From assembly GCF_001428005.1 (NCBI RefSeq), contig NZ_LMSB01000001.1, positions 143,221-207,220 of the forward strand: a stretch of DNA of 64,000 nt, given 5' to 3'. The DNA is from Arthrobacter sp. Soil736 (GTDB lineage Bacteria > Actinomycetota > Actinomycetes > Actinomycetales > Micrococcaceae). The translations under genes were made by a program, and so were the position numbers. Below, piece by piece: positions 51,031 through 59,366 of this stretch. A model generated the notes under the pieces. The model saw nothing but the letters and a program-made list of their open reading frames with translations. It searched no databases and was not told the DNA's origin. Positions within the stretch are counted from its first letter, which is position 1. Each line of letters begins with the position of its first letter.

Positions 51031-52404
51031 TCAGAGCGCCTTCACGGCCCCGAGGACCTTCGTGAGTGACTCCTTCGCGTCGCCAAAGAGCAGCGTGGTC
51101 TGCGGCTCGTACATGAGTTCGTTCTCGATCCCGGCGAACCCGGGCCGGAGGGAGCGCTTGAGGAAGACCACCTGCCGCGCGTCGGCCACCTCGAGGATCG
51201 GCATGCCGTAGATCGGCGACCCCGCAGACGTCTTGGCCGCGGGGTTGACCACGTCGTTGGCGCCCACCACGAGGGCGACGTCGGCGGTCCGGAATTCGGA
51301 GTTGATCTCGCTCATCTCCTTGAGCGATTCGTAGGGCACGTTCGCCTCGGCGAGCAGCACGTTCATGTGGCCCGGCATGCGCCCGGCCACGGGGTGGATG
51401 GCGAAGTCCACCCGGATGCCGCGGGCCTCAAGCGCCAGTGCCAGCTCGGCCGCGGTGTGCTGCCCCTGCGCCACGGCAAGGCCGTAGCCGGGCACGATGA
51501 TCACCCGCTGCGCGTAGCCCAGCAGCACCGCCACGTCCTCCGCGCTGGAAGAGCGCACGGGACGGTCGCTCACGGCCGTGGATCCCGCCGTCGAATTTCC
51601 CCGGAACGCTCCGAACAGGATGCCCGCGACACTGCGGCCCATGGCCGCGGCCATGGCGCGGGTGAGGATGGTGCCCGACGCGCCCACCAGCGTGCCCGCC
51701 ACCACCAGGAGCACGTTGCCCAGCACCAGGCCGGAGGCCGCGACGGCCAGGCCGGTGAACGCATTCAGCAGGGAGATGACGATGGGCACGTCCGCGCCGC
51801 CGACGGGCAAAACCAGCAGCACGCCGGCCAGCAGTCCCAGCACCAGGAGCAGCAGGGCCAGCGCGAGCGAACCCCCAAGAACGACGGCGGCGCCGGAACC
51901 CACCGCCGCGAGCAGCACGGCACCCATGAGCACGGGCAGCCCGGGGAACACCACGGGCCGGGTGGTCATCAGCTCCTGCAGCTTGGCGAAGGTGATGGCG
52001 GAGCCGGCGAAGGACACCGCGCCCACCAGCAGCGTGAAGACGACGGCGAGACGCATCCAGCCGTCGTCGGCATGCGGAAGCTCAAGCAGCGCCACGAGCG
52101 CCGCCGCGCCGCCGCCCACACCGTTGAAGAGGGCCACGAGCTGCGGCATCTGGGTCATCCTCACCCGCCGGGCCACAGGTGCGGCCACGCCGGACCCCAC
52201 CGCGATGGCCCCGAGGATCCACGGGACGTTGTCCAGCCTGACGGAAAAGAACACCGTCACAACGGCCAGGAGCGCCCCGAAGGCACCGACCAGGTTGCCG
52301 CGGCGGGCGGTTCGGGGCGAGTTGAGGCCCTTGAGGGCCAGGATGAAGAAGACGGCGGCGGCGAGGTACAGCAGCGACGTCAGGGTGGGATCGAGAAGGG
52401 TCAC
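51031..52404 (-). CDS. pntB: Proton-translocating NAD(P) transhydrogenase, beta subunit
   Basis: 457 residues: an N-terminal membrane domain of about nine helices and a C-terminal NADP(H)-binding domain (VIIVPGYGLAVAQGQHTAAEL, then RIDFAIHP-like region VDFAIHPVAGRMPGHMNVLLAE, split here as VDFAIHPVAGR and MNVLLAEANVPY). With PntAa and PntAb it uses the proton gradient to make NADPH from NADH. The GTG start overlaps the pntAb stop (GTGA). Confidence 0.94.
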   Translation of the reverse strand: MTLLDPTLTSLLYLAAAVFFILALKGLNSPRTARRGNLVGAFGALLAVVTVFFSVRLDNVPWILGAIAVGSGVAAPVARRVRMTQMPQLVALFNGVGGGAAALVALLELPHADDGWMRLAVVFTLLVGAVSFAGSAITFAKLQELMTTRPVVFPGLPVLMGAVLLAAVGSGAAVVLGGSLALALLLLVLGLLAGVLLVLPVGGADVPIVISLLNAFTGLAVAASGLVLGNVLLVVAGTLVGASGTILTRAMAAAMGRSVAGILFGAFRGNSTAGSTAVSDRPVRSSSAEDVAVLLGYAQRVIIVPGYGLAVAQGQHTAAELALALEARGIRVDFAIHPVAGRMPGHMNVLLAEANVPYESLKEMSEINSEFRTADVALVVGANDVVNPAAKTSAGSPIYGMPILEVADARQVVFLKRSLRPGFAGIENELMYEPQTTLLFGDAKESLTKVLGAVKAL

Positions 52405-52766
52405 CGGACGCTCCCCTTGCGCTCAGGCGACTCACCCTCGTGCGCCCCGCCCTGGGCGGACGGCTTCTCCGGCGGTCTTTCCGCCGCGCCCCGGCGGCCC
52501 CGGAACATCTCCAGCATGCGGTCCGTCACCACGAAGCCGCCCACCAGGTTGGCGGTGGCGAGGACCACGGCGAGGAGCGCCACGGCGAGCACCCACGGGT
52601 GCGTGGCCTGGCCGGCAACGATGATGGCGCCCACCAGGATGATGCCGTGGATGGCGTTTGCGCCGGACATCAGCGGTGTGTGCAGGGTGCTGGAGACCTT
52701 GGAAACCACTTCGAAGCCGACAAAGACCGCCAGCACGGTGATGGTCAGGAGACTGATGCCGTCCAT
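52401..52766 (-). CDS. pntAb: Transhydrogenase membrane subunit PntAb
   Basis: 121 residues with three membrane helices (ITVLAVFVGFEVVSKV, AIHGIILVGAIIVAGQ, VLAVALLAVVLATANLVGGF), corresponding to the short membrane part that is fused to PntA in E. coli. The start shares one base with the pntAa stop (TGATG). The C-terminal tail is polar and longer than the family core. Confidence 0.9.
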   Translation of the reverse strand: MDGISLLTITVLAVFVGFEVVSKVSSTLHTPLMSGANAIHGIILVGAIIVAGQATHPWVLAVALLAVVLATANLVGGFVVTDRMLEMFRGRRGAAERPPEKPSAQGGAHEGESPERKGSVR

Positions 52767-53977
52767 CACGCCACCCCCTCGTTCTCGGACGCCTTCTCCC
52801 CGGAAAGCTCGCTCTCCGGGGGCTCCGCCTGTTCGGCGAGCGCGGCGAGAGCCTCCGCCGTCGGCGCGTGCCGCACCACGCCGTCGTGCGTCAGGCACGC
52901 CCCCGCCACCACGTCGTCGTCGAAGTCGGGAGCAACCGTGCCGTCGCGGGTCATCAGGGCGAGCAGGTTGGCCACGTTCTTGGCGTACAGGCGCGAGGCA
53001 TCGGCGGGCATGGCGGACGGGGCGTCCTTCAGCCCCACGAGCGTGACCGTGCCGCGGCCGTCGGCGGTGGGGACGTGAATGTCCCGGCCCGGCATGGAAC
53101 CCTCCACGTTGCCGCCGGATTCAGCGGCGAGGTCGACGACGACCGATCCGGGGCGCATGCCCTGCACCATGGCGCGGGTCACCAGGAGCGGGGCGCGCCT
53201 GCCGGGGACGGCCGCCGTCGTGATCAGCACGTCCGCGTCGGCGACGTGCGGCGCCAGGAGCTCCCGCTGCAGGGCGCCGCGGTCCGCGCTGAGTTCACGG
53301 GCGTAGCCGCCGGACGCCTCCGCCGTCTCAAGATCCAGCTTGATGAAGGTTCCGCCCATCGAGGTGACCTCCTCGGCCGAGGAAGGCCGGATGTCGTTGG
53401 CCGAGACCCGCGCGCCCAGCCTCTTGGCGGTGCCGATGGCCTGCAGCCCGGCCACGCCGACGCCGAGCACCAGCACCCGCGCGGGCGGGACCGTTCCGGC
53501 GGCCGTCATGTACAGGGGAAAGAAGCGCGGCAGCCTGATGGCGGCCTCGAGCACGCAGCGGTAGCCTGCCACCAGCGCCTGCGAGGAGAGCGCGTCCATG
53601 GATTGGGCGCGGGAGATGCGCGGCACCAGCTCGAGGGCGAAGGACGTCACGCCGCCCTCGGCGAGCGCCTGGACGACGGCCAGTTCGGTCGACGGCGAGG
53701 CCAGGCCGACGGTGACGGCGCCCCACTTGAGGGACCGGGCCGTTGACGGTTCGAGCGGGCGGACGTGGGCCAGGACGTCCAGTTCCGCCGGGTCAAGGTC
53801 CGGGACGATCCGGGCGCCGGCCTGGCGGTAGTCCTCGTCGCCGTGCCCGGCGGCGGACCCTGCCCTCGATTCGACCAGCACGTCAAGGCCCAGCCCGGCC
53901 AGCTGCTTCACGGTTTCCGGCGTCGCAGCCACCCGCCGCTCACCTTCCCGGCGCTCCCTCGGTATTCCTAGCCTCAC
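52766..53977 (-). CDS. pntAa: Transhydrogenase alpha subunit, NAD(H)-binding PntAa
   Basis: 403 residues, soluble NAD(H)-binding subunit related to alanine dehydrogenase. It begins RLGIPRERREGERRVAATPE, with the Rossmann loop LVLGVGVAGLQAIGTAKRLG in the middle and VVDLAAESGGNVEGS near the NAD site. First gene of a three-gene leftward operon. GTG 53977 has GGAG eight bases upstream. Confidence 0.94.
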   Translation of the reverse strand: MRLGIPRERREGERRVAATPETVKQLAGLGLDVLVESRAGSAAGHGDEDYRQAGARIVPDLDPAELDVLAHVRPLEPSTARSLKWGAVTVGLASPSTELAVVQALAEGGVTSFALELVPRISRAQSMDALSSQALVAGYRCVLEAAIRLPRFFPLYMTAAGTVPPARVLVLGVGVAGLQAIGTAKRLGARVSANDIRPSSAEEVTSMGGTFIKLDLETAEASGGYARELSADRGALQRELLAPHVADADVLITTAAVPGRRAPLLVTRAMVQGMRPGSVVVDLAAESGGNVEGSMPGRDIHVPTADGRGTVTLVGLKDAPSAMPADASRLYAKNVANLLALMTRDGTVAPDFDDDVVAGACLTHDGVVRHAPTAEALAALAEQAEPPESELSGEKASENEGVA

Positions 53978-54010
53978 CCGCCACTCCCCTTCCGGACGAA
54001 TGCAGCGGCG

Positions 54011-54040
54011 CCTGCCTGGTTGCCGCCTGCCTGGTTGCCG
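54011..54040. repeat. 15-bp tandem duplication upstream of pntAa
   Basis: CCTGCCTGGTTGCCG occurs twice in direct succession. It lies in the 427-bp gene-free stretch 53978-54404, which otherwise holds the pnt promoter region and the GGDEF remnant. Confidence 0.8.
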
Positions 54041-54140
54041 CTCTGGCGGTGGCCCGGCGAGCGGCGCTGCTGCACATGGTTGGCTTGAGTCTATGACCCA
54101 GCGGGGCCGCTTGGCAGTAGGGCGGGTGCAACAGACCGGG

Positions 54141-54330
54141 CTATGTTCCGCTGCGGTACCTGACGGTGCTGTTGCGGCCGTACCGTTTGGCCCGGTAGAG
54201 GGCCCGGTCGGCGCTGTCCATCAGGTGCGCCTGTCCGACGTCGGCCTTCGCGGACCCCGGCAGAGATGGTGAGCGCGCCTACGCCCGGGAACGGGGCGGC
54301 GGCAATCGACTGCCGGGCCCGTTTCCGCCG
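54141..54330 (-). pseudogene. Decayed C-terminus of a GGDEF (diguanylate cyclase) gene
   Basis: On the minus strand one frame reads AAAPFPGVGALTISAGVREG, the penultimate strand of a GGDEF domain. After a frameshift (near 54245) another reads ADRALYRAKRYGRNSTV and ends at a TAG (54141-54143); ADRALYRAK..GRN is the classic last helix of GGDEF domains. Everything N-terminal, including the GGDEF motif, is absent: pcaR ends only about 75 bp beyond. The upper limit (54330) is approximate. A relic with no coding function. Confidence 0.75.
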
Positions 54331-54404
54331 CCTGGACCATGACGCTCTTGAAGCGGGGCCCCGTTGGTGACGGCGGCCTCAAGCTCCCGATCTGCGGTTC
54401 CCGC

Positions 54405-55241
54405 CTAGCGTCCCGTGGAAAAGTCCGAAGAAATCCGCTCCGCAGTGGCCACGATTTCCTTGCGCACCGAGTCCAGGTAGGCCTCGGGGTCCGGCTTGGC
54501 CGCAACGCTCTGGGCCTGCAGGGAAACGTTGACGGCGGCCACCACCTTCGTGCCGTGGTAGACGGGTGCCGCGACAGACATGAGCCCAAGCTCGAGCTCC
54601 TGGTCCAGCAGGCACCAGCCCTGGGCGCGGACGGTGTCCAGGACGGCCAGGAGCTCCTGAACGGTGCCGACGGCGCGCGGTGTGAGCGGCCTGATCTCTG
54701 CCGCGGCCAGGTATTCCTTGAGCTTGGCGGGCGGAAGGGCGGCGAGCAGCACCCTGCCCATCGACGTCGCGTAGGCCGGGAACCGGGTGCCCACCGTGAT
54801 GCCGATGTTCATGATCCGGCGCGTGGTAACGCGGGCAATGTAGGCGATGTCCGTGCCGTCCAGCACCGCGGCCGACGTCGACTCCCCGAGCTTGAGGGAC
54901 AGCTCCTCGAGGTGCGGCTGGGCAAGCTGGGGCAGGGACAGGCCGGACAGGTAGGCGTACCCGAGCTGCAGCACCTGGGCGGTGAGCGCGAACGTCTTGC
55001 CGTCCGTCCGCACGTAGCCGAGCTCGACGAGCGTGTGCAGGAAGCGGCGGGCCGTGGCACGGGTCAGGTCGGTGCGTGCGGCCACCTCGGTCAGGGTCAT
55101 GACGGAGTGGTCGGTGTCGAAGGCTCGGATCACGGCCAGCCCCCGCGCCAGGGACTGCACATACTGGTCACTCGCCGCCGGCGCGTCGGTTTTCGACGGG
55201 CGGCCGGCCCTCGATGCGGTCCCTGCTGCTGCGTCGGTCAT
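54405..55241 (-). CDS. pcaR: IclR-family regulator of protocatechuate catabolism
   Basis: 278 residues: winged helix at about 48-70 (LTEVAARTDLTRATARRFLH) and an IclR effector domain (TSAAVLDGTDIAYIARV ... GTRFPAYATSMGRVLLA). It is of the PcaR/PcaU type and sits at the end of the pca operon on the same strand, so it most likely regulates those genes with a pathway intermediate as ligand. ATG 55241 is chosen with AGGA nine bases upstream; the open frame extends through the repeat array, which is non-coding. Confidence 0.88.
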   Translation of the reverse strand: MTDAAAGTASRAGRPSKTDAPAASDQYVQSLARGLAVIRAFDTDHSVMTLTEVAARTDLTRATARRFLHTLVELGYVRTDGKTFALTAQVLQLGYAYLSGLSLPQLAQPHLEELSLKLGESTSAAVLDGTDIAYIARVTTRRIMNIGITVGTRFPAYATSMGRVLLAALPPAKLKEYLAAAEIRPLTPRAVGTVQELLAVLDTVRAQGWCLLDQELELGLMSVAAPVYHGTKVVAAVNVSLQAQSVAAKPDPEAYLDSVRKEIVATAERISSDFSTGR

Positions 55242-55258
55242 GGTTACCAATCCTATTC

Positions 55259-55450
55259 GCGCGAACGAACACTTCCGCCCCCGCCCCGAAGCGCCAACGA
55301 ACACTTCCGGCCCCTCCCCGAAGCGCGAACGAACACTTCCGCCCCCGCCCCGAAGCGCCAACGAACACTTGCGGCCCCTCCCCGAAGCGCGAACGGACAC
55401 TTCCGGCCCTGCAGACGCGGCCAGCAGGGGGCTTAAGTGTCCGCTCGCGC
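55259..55450. repeat. 32-bp tandem repeat array with terminal inverted copy
   Basis: Four 32-bp units (55259-55290, 55291-55322, 55323-55354, 55355-55386). Units 1 and 3 are identical; 2 and 4 differ from each other at one base, so the array is two copies of a 64-bp dimer. The core is GCGCGAACGAACACTTCCG. A fifth partial unit starts at 55387 (GCGCGAACGGACACTT) and pairs with an inverted copy at 55435-55450. It fills the pcaJ-pcaR gap. Confidence 0.85.
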
Positions 55451-55461
55451 GGTGGTGGGGG

Positions 55462-56145
55462 TTAGCGTTCGACGGCGGGGGCTGCCGTGAGGGGGACGGG
55501 CACCAGGGCCTGGAGCTCCTCGAGGGTGCAGCCGAACGTTTCGCGGACCTGGACGCCGTCCGGGCCCGTGAGGAACACCGCCTTGTCCGTGTACACGCGG
55601 GTCACGCAGCCCACTCCGGTGAGCGGGTAGGTGCAGGCGTCCACGATCTTGGAGGCGCCGTCCCGGGTCAGGAGCGTCATCATCACGAAGACGTCCTTGG
55701 CGCCCGTGGCCAGGTCCATCGCCCCACCCACAGCAGGAATGGCGTCCGGCGCGCCGGTGTGCCAGTTCGCGAGGTCGCCGGTCGCGGAGACCTGGAACGC
55801 GCCGAGCACGCAGATGTCCAGGTGGCCTCCGCGCATGATCGCGAACGAATCGGCGTGGTGGAAGTAGGACGCCCCGGGCAGTTCGGTGACGGGGATCTTG
55901 CCGGCGTTGATGAGGTCGCCGTCGATCTGGTCCCCCTCGGCGACGGGGCCCATGCCCAGCATCCCGTTCTCGGTGTGGAGCGTGATGTTCTGCTCGGGCT
56001 CGAGGTAGTTGGACACCAGCGTGGGCTGGCCGATCCCGAGGTTCACGAACGAGCCGGGCTTGATGTCCCGTGCCACGAGGCGGGCGAGGTCGTCGCGGCC
56101 CAGGGGCTTGTCGCTGGTCTGAAGCGATGCTGTCTGGATGCTCAT
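55462..56145 (-). CDS. pcaJ: 3-Oxoadipate CoA-transferase, beta subunit
   Basis: 227 residues. With PcaI it moves CoA from succinyl-CoA to 3-oxoadipate. The catalytic glutamate is in HTENGMLGMGP (Glu59); VNLGIGQPT and GGAMDLATGAKDVFVMM are family marks. The start lies one base after the pcaI stop (TGACATG). Confidence 0.93.
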   Translation of the reverse strand: MSIQTASLQTSDKPLGRDDLARLVARDIKPGSFVNLGIGQPTLVSNYLEPEQNITLHTENGMLGMGPVAEGDQIDGDLINAGKIPVTELPGASYFHHADSFAIMRGGHLDICVLGAFQVSATGDLANWHTGAPDAIPAVGGAMDLATGAKDVFVMMTLLTRDGASKIVDACTYPLTGVGCVTRVYTDKAVFLTGPDGVQVRETFGCTLEELQALVPVPLTAAPAVER

Positions 56146-56146
56146 G

Positions 56147-56806
56147 TCAGGCCACCTTCACAATGCTGTTGACGTAAATGCCGGGGGTCACGACGTTCTC
56201 CGGGTCCAGCCCGCCGGTCGGCACGATCTCCGATACCTGGACAATCGTGTGTTTCGCGGCGGCGGCCATGATGGGGCCGAAGTTCCGGGCGGTCTTGCGG
56301 TACACGAGGTTGCCTTTGCCGTCCGCCTTGAGCGCCTTGATGAGGGCGACGTCGGCGTGGATGGGGGTCTCGAAGACCTGTCCGCGGCCGTCGATGATCC
56401 GGGTTTCCTTGCCCTCGGCCAGCATGGTGCCGTAGCCGGTGGGGGTGAAGAAGCCGCCGATGCCTGCGCCCGCGGCCCGGATGCGCTCGGCCAGGTTGCC
56501 CTGCGGCACGAGCTCCAGTTCGATTTCGCCCGCCTTGTATTTGGCGTCGAAATGCCAGGAATCGGACTGCCGCGGGAAGGAGCAGATCATCTTGCGGACC
56601 CGCCCTTCCTTGATCAGCAGGGCGAGGCCCTGGTCGCCCTGGCCGGCGTTGTTGTTCACCACGGTCAGGTCCGTGGCACCGCCGTCGAGCAAGGCGTCGA
56701 TCAGTTCGAACGGCTGCCCGGCGTTGCCGAACCCGCCGATCATCACGGTGGAGCCGTCCTTGATGCCGGCGACGGCCTCGCCCACGGTGTCAATGAAAGT
56801 CAGCAT
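56147..56806 (-). CDS. pcaI: 3-Oxoadipate CoA-transferase, alpha subunit
   Basis: 219 residues. CoA-transferase alpha signature STVMIGGFGNAGQPFELIDA near the N-terminus and IGGFFTPTGYGT further on. It forms the transferase with PcaJ. The start is three bases after the pcaF stop. Confidence 0.93.
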   Translation of the reverse strand: MLTFIDTVGEAVAGIKDGSTVMIGGFGNAGQPFELIDALLDGGATDLTVVNNNAGQGDQGLALLIKEGRVRKMICSFPRQSDSWHFDAKYKAGEIELELVPQGNLAERIRAAGAGIGGFFTPTGYGTMLAEGKETRIIDGRGQVFETPIHADVALIKALKADGKGNLVYRKTARNFGPIMAAAAKHTIVQVSEIVPTGGLDPENVVTPGIYVNSIVKVA

Positions 56807-56809
56807 GGC

Positions 56810-58015
56810 TTACGCCTTTCCGCTCTTGGAAGCAGTTACGTTTTCGAGCACGACGGCAAGGCCCTGGCCGACGCCGATGCAGATCGCCGCGACACCCCAG
56901 CGCTCACCGGAGGCCTGCAGGCTGCGGGCCAGCGTGCCGAGGATCCGGGTGCCGGAGGCGCCCAGCGGGTGGCCCATGGCGATCGCGCCGCCGTGCCGGT
57001 TCACGATCGAGGCATCGATGCCCCAGGCGTTGATGCACGCAAGGGACTGCGCGGCGAACGCTTCGTTAAGTTCGACGGCGCCCACCTGCTCCCAGCCGAT
57101 GCCCGCCTTCGCGAGGGCCTTGTTCGCGGCCTCCACCGGGGCGTAGCCGAAGAACTGCGGATCGTTGGCGTGCGCGCCGCGGCCCGCGATCCGGGCCAAA
57201 GGCTCCAGCCCGAGCAGGCCGGCGGCGTTCTCGGAACCGATCCAGGCCGCGGACGCGCCGTCGGACAGCGGGGACGCGTTCCCGGCGGTGACCGTGCCGT
57301 TTTCCGTACGGAACACCGTCTTGAGGCCTGCGAGCTTCTCGGCCGAGGACCCGGCGCGGATGCCCTCGTCCCGGACCAGGTCCGTGCCCGGCACCGGGGC
57401 CACGAGGTTGTCGTAGAACCCCTCGTCCCACGCCGCGGCCGAAAGGTTGTGCGAGTTCGCGGCGAATTCGTCCTGCGCCTGCCGGGTCACGCCGTACTTC
57501 TCGCGCAGCCGCTCGGTGGCCTCGCCCAGCGAGATGGTCCACTCCTTCGGCATCGCCTTGTTCACCAGGCGCCAGCCCAGCGTGGTGGAGGCCAGCGTCA
57601 TGTCCCCGGCCGGGTAGGGCTTCTCCGTCTTGGGCAGCACCCACGGGGCGCGGGACATCGACTCGGCGCCGCCCACGAGCATCAGCTCCGCGTCACCGGC
57701 GTTGATCTGGCGGGACGCGATGATCGCGGCATCCAGGGACGAACCGCACAGCCGGTTGACCGTCGTGCCCGGGATCGAGACCGGCAAACCCGCCAGCAGG
57801 GTGCCCATCCGGGCGATGTTGCGGTTCTCCTCGCCGGCGCCGTTCGCGTTGCCGAACACCACCTCATCGATCCGCTCGACGTCGAGCTTCGGGGCACGCT
57901 TCACGGACTCACCGATCACGTGCGCGGCAAGATCGTCCGGGCGGACACCGGCGAGGCCGGAGCCGAACTTCCCGAAAGGCGTGCGAACGGCGTCGTACAC
58001 AAAAGCCTGGTTCAT
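56810..58015 (-). CDS. pcaF: 3-Oxoadipyl-CoA thiolase
   Basis: 401 residues, last step of the pathway: 3-oxoadipyl-CoA plus CoA to succinyl-CoA and acetyl-CoA. The nucleophilic cysteine is in NRLCGSSLDA (Cys90), the histidine in NRHGGAIAMGHPLGASG, and the second cysteine in CIGVGQG. An 86-nt gap with a nested palindrome separates it from pcaC upstream. Confidence 0.95.
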   Translation of the reverse strand: MNQAFVYDAVRTPFGKFGSGLAGVRPDDLAAHVIGESVKRAPKLDVERIDEVVFGNANGAGEENRNIARMGTLLAGLPVSIPGTTVNRLCGSSLDAAIIASRQINAGDAELMLVGGAESMSRAPWVLPKTEKPYPAGDMTLASTTLGWRLVNKAMPKEWTISLGEATERLREKYGVTRQAQDEFAANSHNLSAAAWDEGFYDNLVAPVPGTDLVRDEGIRAGSSAEKLAGLKTVFRTENGTVTAGNASPLSDGASAAWIGSENAAGLLGLEPLARIAGRGAHANDPQFFGYAPVEAANKALAKAGIGWEQVGAVELNEAFAAQSLACINAWGIDASIVNRHGGAIAMGHPLGASGTRILGTLARSLQASGERWGVAAICIGVGQGLAVVLENVTASKSGKA

Positions 58016-58044
58016 AACTGTTCCTCTAATTCCGTCTGTGAGTC

Positions 58045-58110
58045 CCCAACTAGGTAGCAGTTAATGTCGTTATGACGGCTCAAAACGACACTTGCTGCGA
58101 CCTAGTTGGG
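58045..58110. repeat. Nested coaxial palindrome between pcaC and pcaF
   Basis: Outer arms CCCAACTAGGT (58045-58055) and ACCTAGTTGGG (58100-58110), inner arms TGTCGTT (58065-58071) and AACGACA (58084-58090), all centred on the same point. The right outer arm contains the pcaC stop codon. It would form a long hairpin in the operon mRNA, and resembles a dispersed palindromic element. Confidence 0.75.
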
Positions 58111-58551
58111 TGGGGTGGCTGCGTCAAGCTCGGCAAAGACCTGCTGGGCGGTCTTGAAGGCGGTGTTGGCGGAGGGAACTCCGCAGTAAATGGCGGTCTG
58201 CAGCAGGATTTCCTTGATCTCGTCCCTGCTGAGGCCGTTGGTGATGGCGGCGCGGATATGCATCGCCAGCTCTTCCCAGTGCCCGTGCGCCACCATGGCG
58301 GTGATGGTGACGGCGGAGCGCATCTGCCGCGGGAGGCCGGGACGGGTCCAGATGCCGCCCCACGCGATGCGCGTGATCATGTCCTGGAAGTCCTCGGTGA
58401 AGGCGTCCTTGTTGGCGTTGGCGCGGTCCACGTGCGCGTCGCCGAGCACCTCGCGCCTGACCGCCATGCCGCCGTCGTAAATTTCCTGGCTGGTGGCGTC
58501 CGGCTGGACCACCCCGTGCCGTTCCGCGCCGGATGTTTCGGGGGCGGTCAC
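58102..58551 (-). CDS. pcaC: 4-Carboxymuconolactone decarboxylase
   Basis: 149 residues, AhpD-like fold: 4-carboxymuconolactone to 3-oxoadipate enol-lactone. Family stretches: TEDFQDMITRIAWGGIWTRP, RSAVTITAMVAHGHWEELAM and KEILLQTAIYCGVPSAN. The GTG start overlaps the pcaD stop (GTGA). In several actinobacteria pcaD and pcaC are fused as pcaL; here they are separate but coupled. Confidence 0.94.
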   Translation of the reverse strand: MTAPETSGAERHGVVQPDATSQEIYDGGMAVRREVLGDAHVDRANANKDAFTEDFQDMITRIAWGGIWTRPGLPRQMRSAVTITAMVAHGHWEELAMHIRAAITNGLSRDEIKEILLQTAIYCGVPSANTAFKTAQQVFAELDAATPPN

Positions 58552-59366
58552 TTGGCTGCCCCGCGGGTTTCGCTCCAGGTGATGAGGGTCCGCAGCAGTT
58601 CTGCAACGTGGGCGGGCGCCTCGGCGGGTGCCAGGTGCGCCACGCCTTCAAGCGTCACGGCACTTGCCGTGCCGCCGCCGGCGGTAATTCCGGCCGCCAC
58701 TTCCTGGGCGAACGACGGCGGCGCAACAGAGTCCTCCGCGCCGGCCACCGCCTGGGTGGGGACGGTGATGCTGCCGAGCTCGGCCCGGACGTCGAAGCCG
58801 GCCAGGGCCCCGCAGCAGAAGGCGTAGCTGAAACGGTCGGTGTCGCGGAGGGAGTGCAGCAGGCGGCTGCTCAGCTCCGGTTCGCGGTCCATGAAGCCGG
58901 GTGCGAACCAGCGCCCGGCCGAGCCCTGGATCATCACGGGCGTGCCCTGGGTGCGGACGGTTTCCGCGCGTTCCTGCCAGGCTTCGGGCGTGCCGAGCTT
59001 GGCCCCGGAGCACTGCACGGAGAGGCTCTTCAGCCGGTCGCCGTGCTTGATGCCGAGCTGCAGGCCGGTGGCGCCGCCCAGCGAAACACCGGCGTAGTGG
59101 AACCGCTCGCCGGGGGCGATCGAGTCGACAAGTTCGACGACGGCGTCCGCCAGTTCCGCGACGCTGAACGGTTCCGTGGCGGCCGGCGAGACGCCGTGCC
59201 CGGGCAGGTCCCAGGCGACGACGTCGACATCGTTGGCCAGGAGCGAACCGGCCTGCGCCCACACTACCGAGGAGGTGCCGAGCGACGGCCCCACGATGAG
59301 GAGGGGTTTGTCCCCCAGGGTGCGCTGGGGAGAAAGCAGCACTGCCTTCAGTGTTGGTCTAGCCAC
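58548..59366 (-). CDS. pcaD: 3-Oxoadipate enol-lactonase
   Basis: 272-residue alpha/beta hydrolase that opens the enol-lactone to 3-oxoadipate. The nucleophile elbow is GVSLGGATG, the acid lies in AGAEDSVAPP and the histidine in EGVAHLAPAEAP. GTG 59366 (GGAG six bases ahead) overlaps the end of pcaB by eight bases. Confidence 0.92.
   Translation of the reverse strand: MARPTLKAVLLSPQRTLGDKPLLIVGPSLGTSSVVWAQAGSLLANDVDVVAWDLPGHGVSPAATEPFSVAELADAVVELVDSIAPGERFHYAGVSLGGATGLQLGIKHGDRLKSLSVQCSGAKLGTPEAWQERAETVRTQGTPVMIQGSAGRWFAPGFMDREPELSSRLLHSLRDTDRFSYAFCCGALAGFDVRAELGSITVPTQAVAGAEDSVAPPSFAQEVAAGITAGGGTASAVTLEGVAHLAPAEAPAHVAELLRTLITWSETRGAAK

Noticed and set aside
55242..55400. N-terminal extension of PcaR through the repeats
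   Set aside because: It would translate the tandem repeats into Arg/Gly-rich sequence; ATG 55241 starts a normal IclR N-terminus.
55259..55450. Possible CRISPR array in the pcaJ-pcaR gap
   Set aside because: The 32-bp units follow each other without unique spacers, and no cas genes are in the window.
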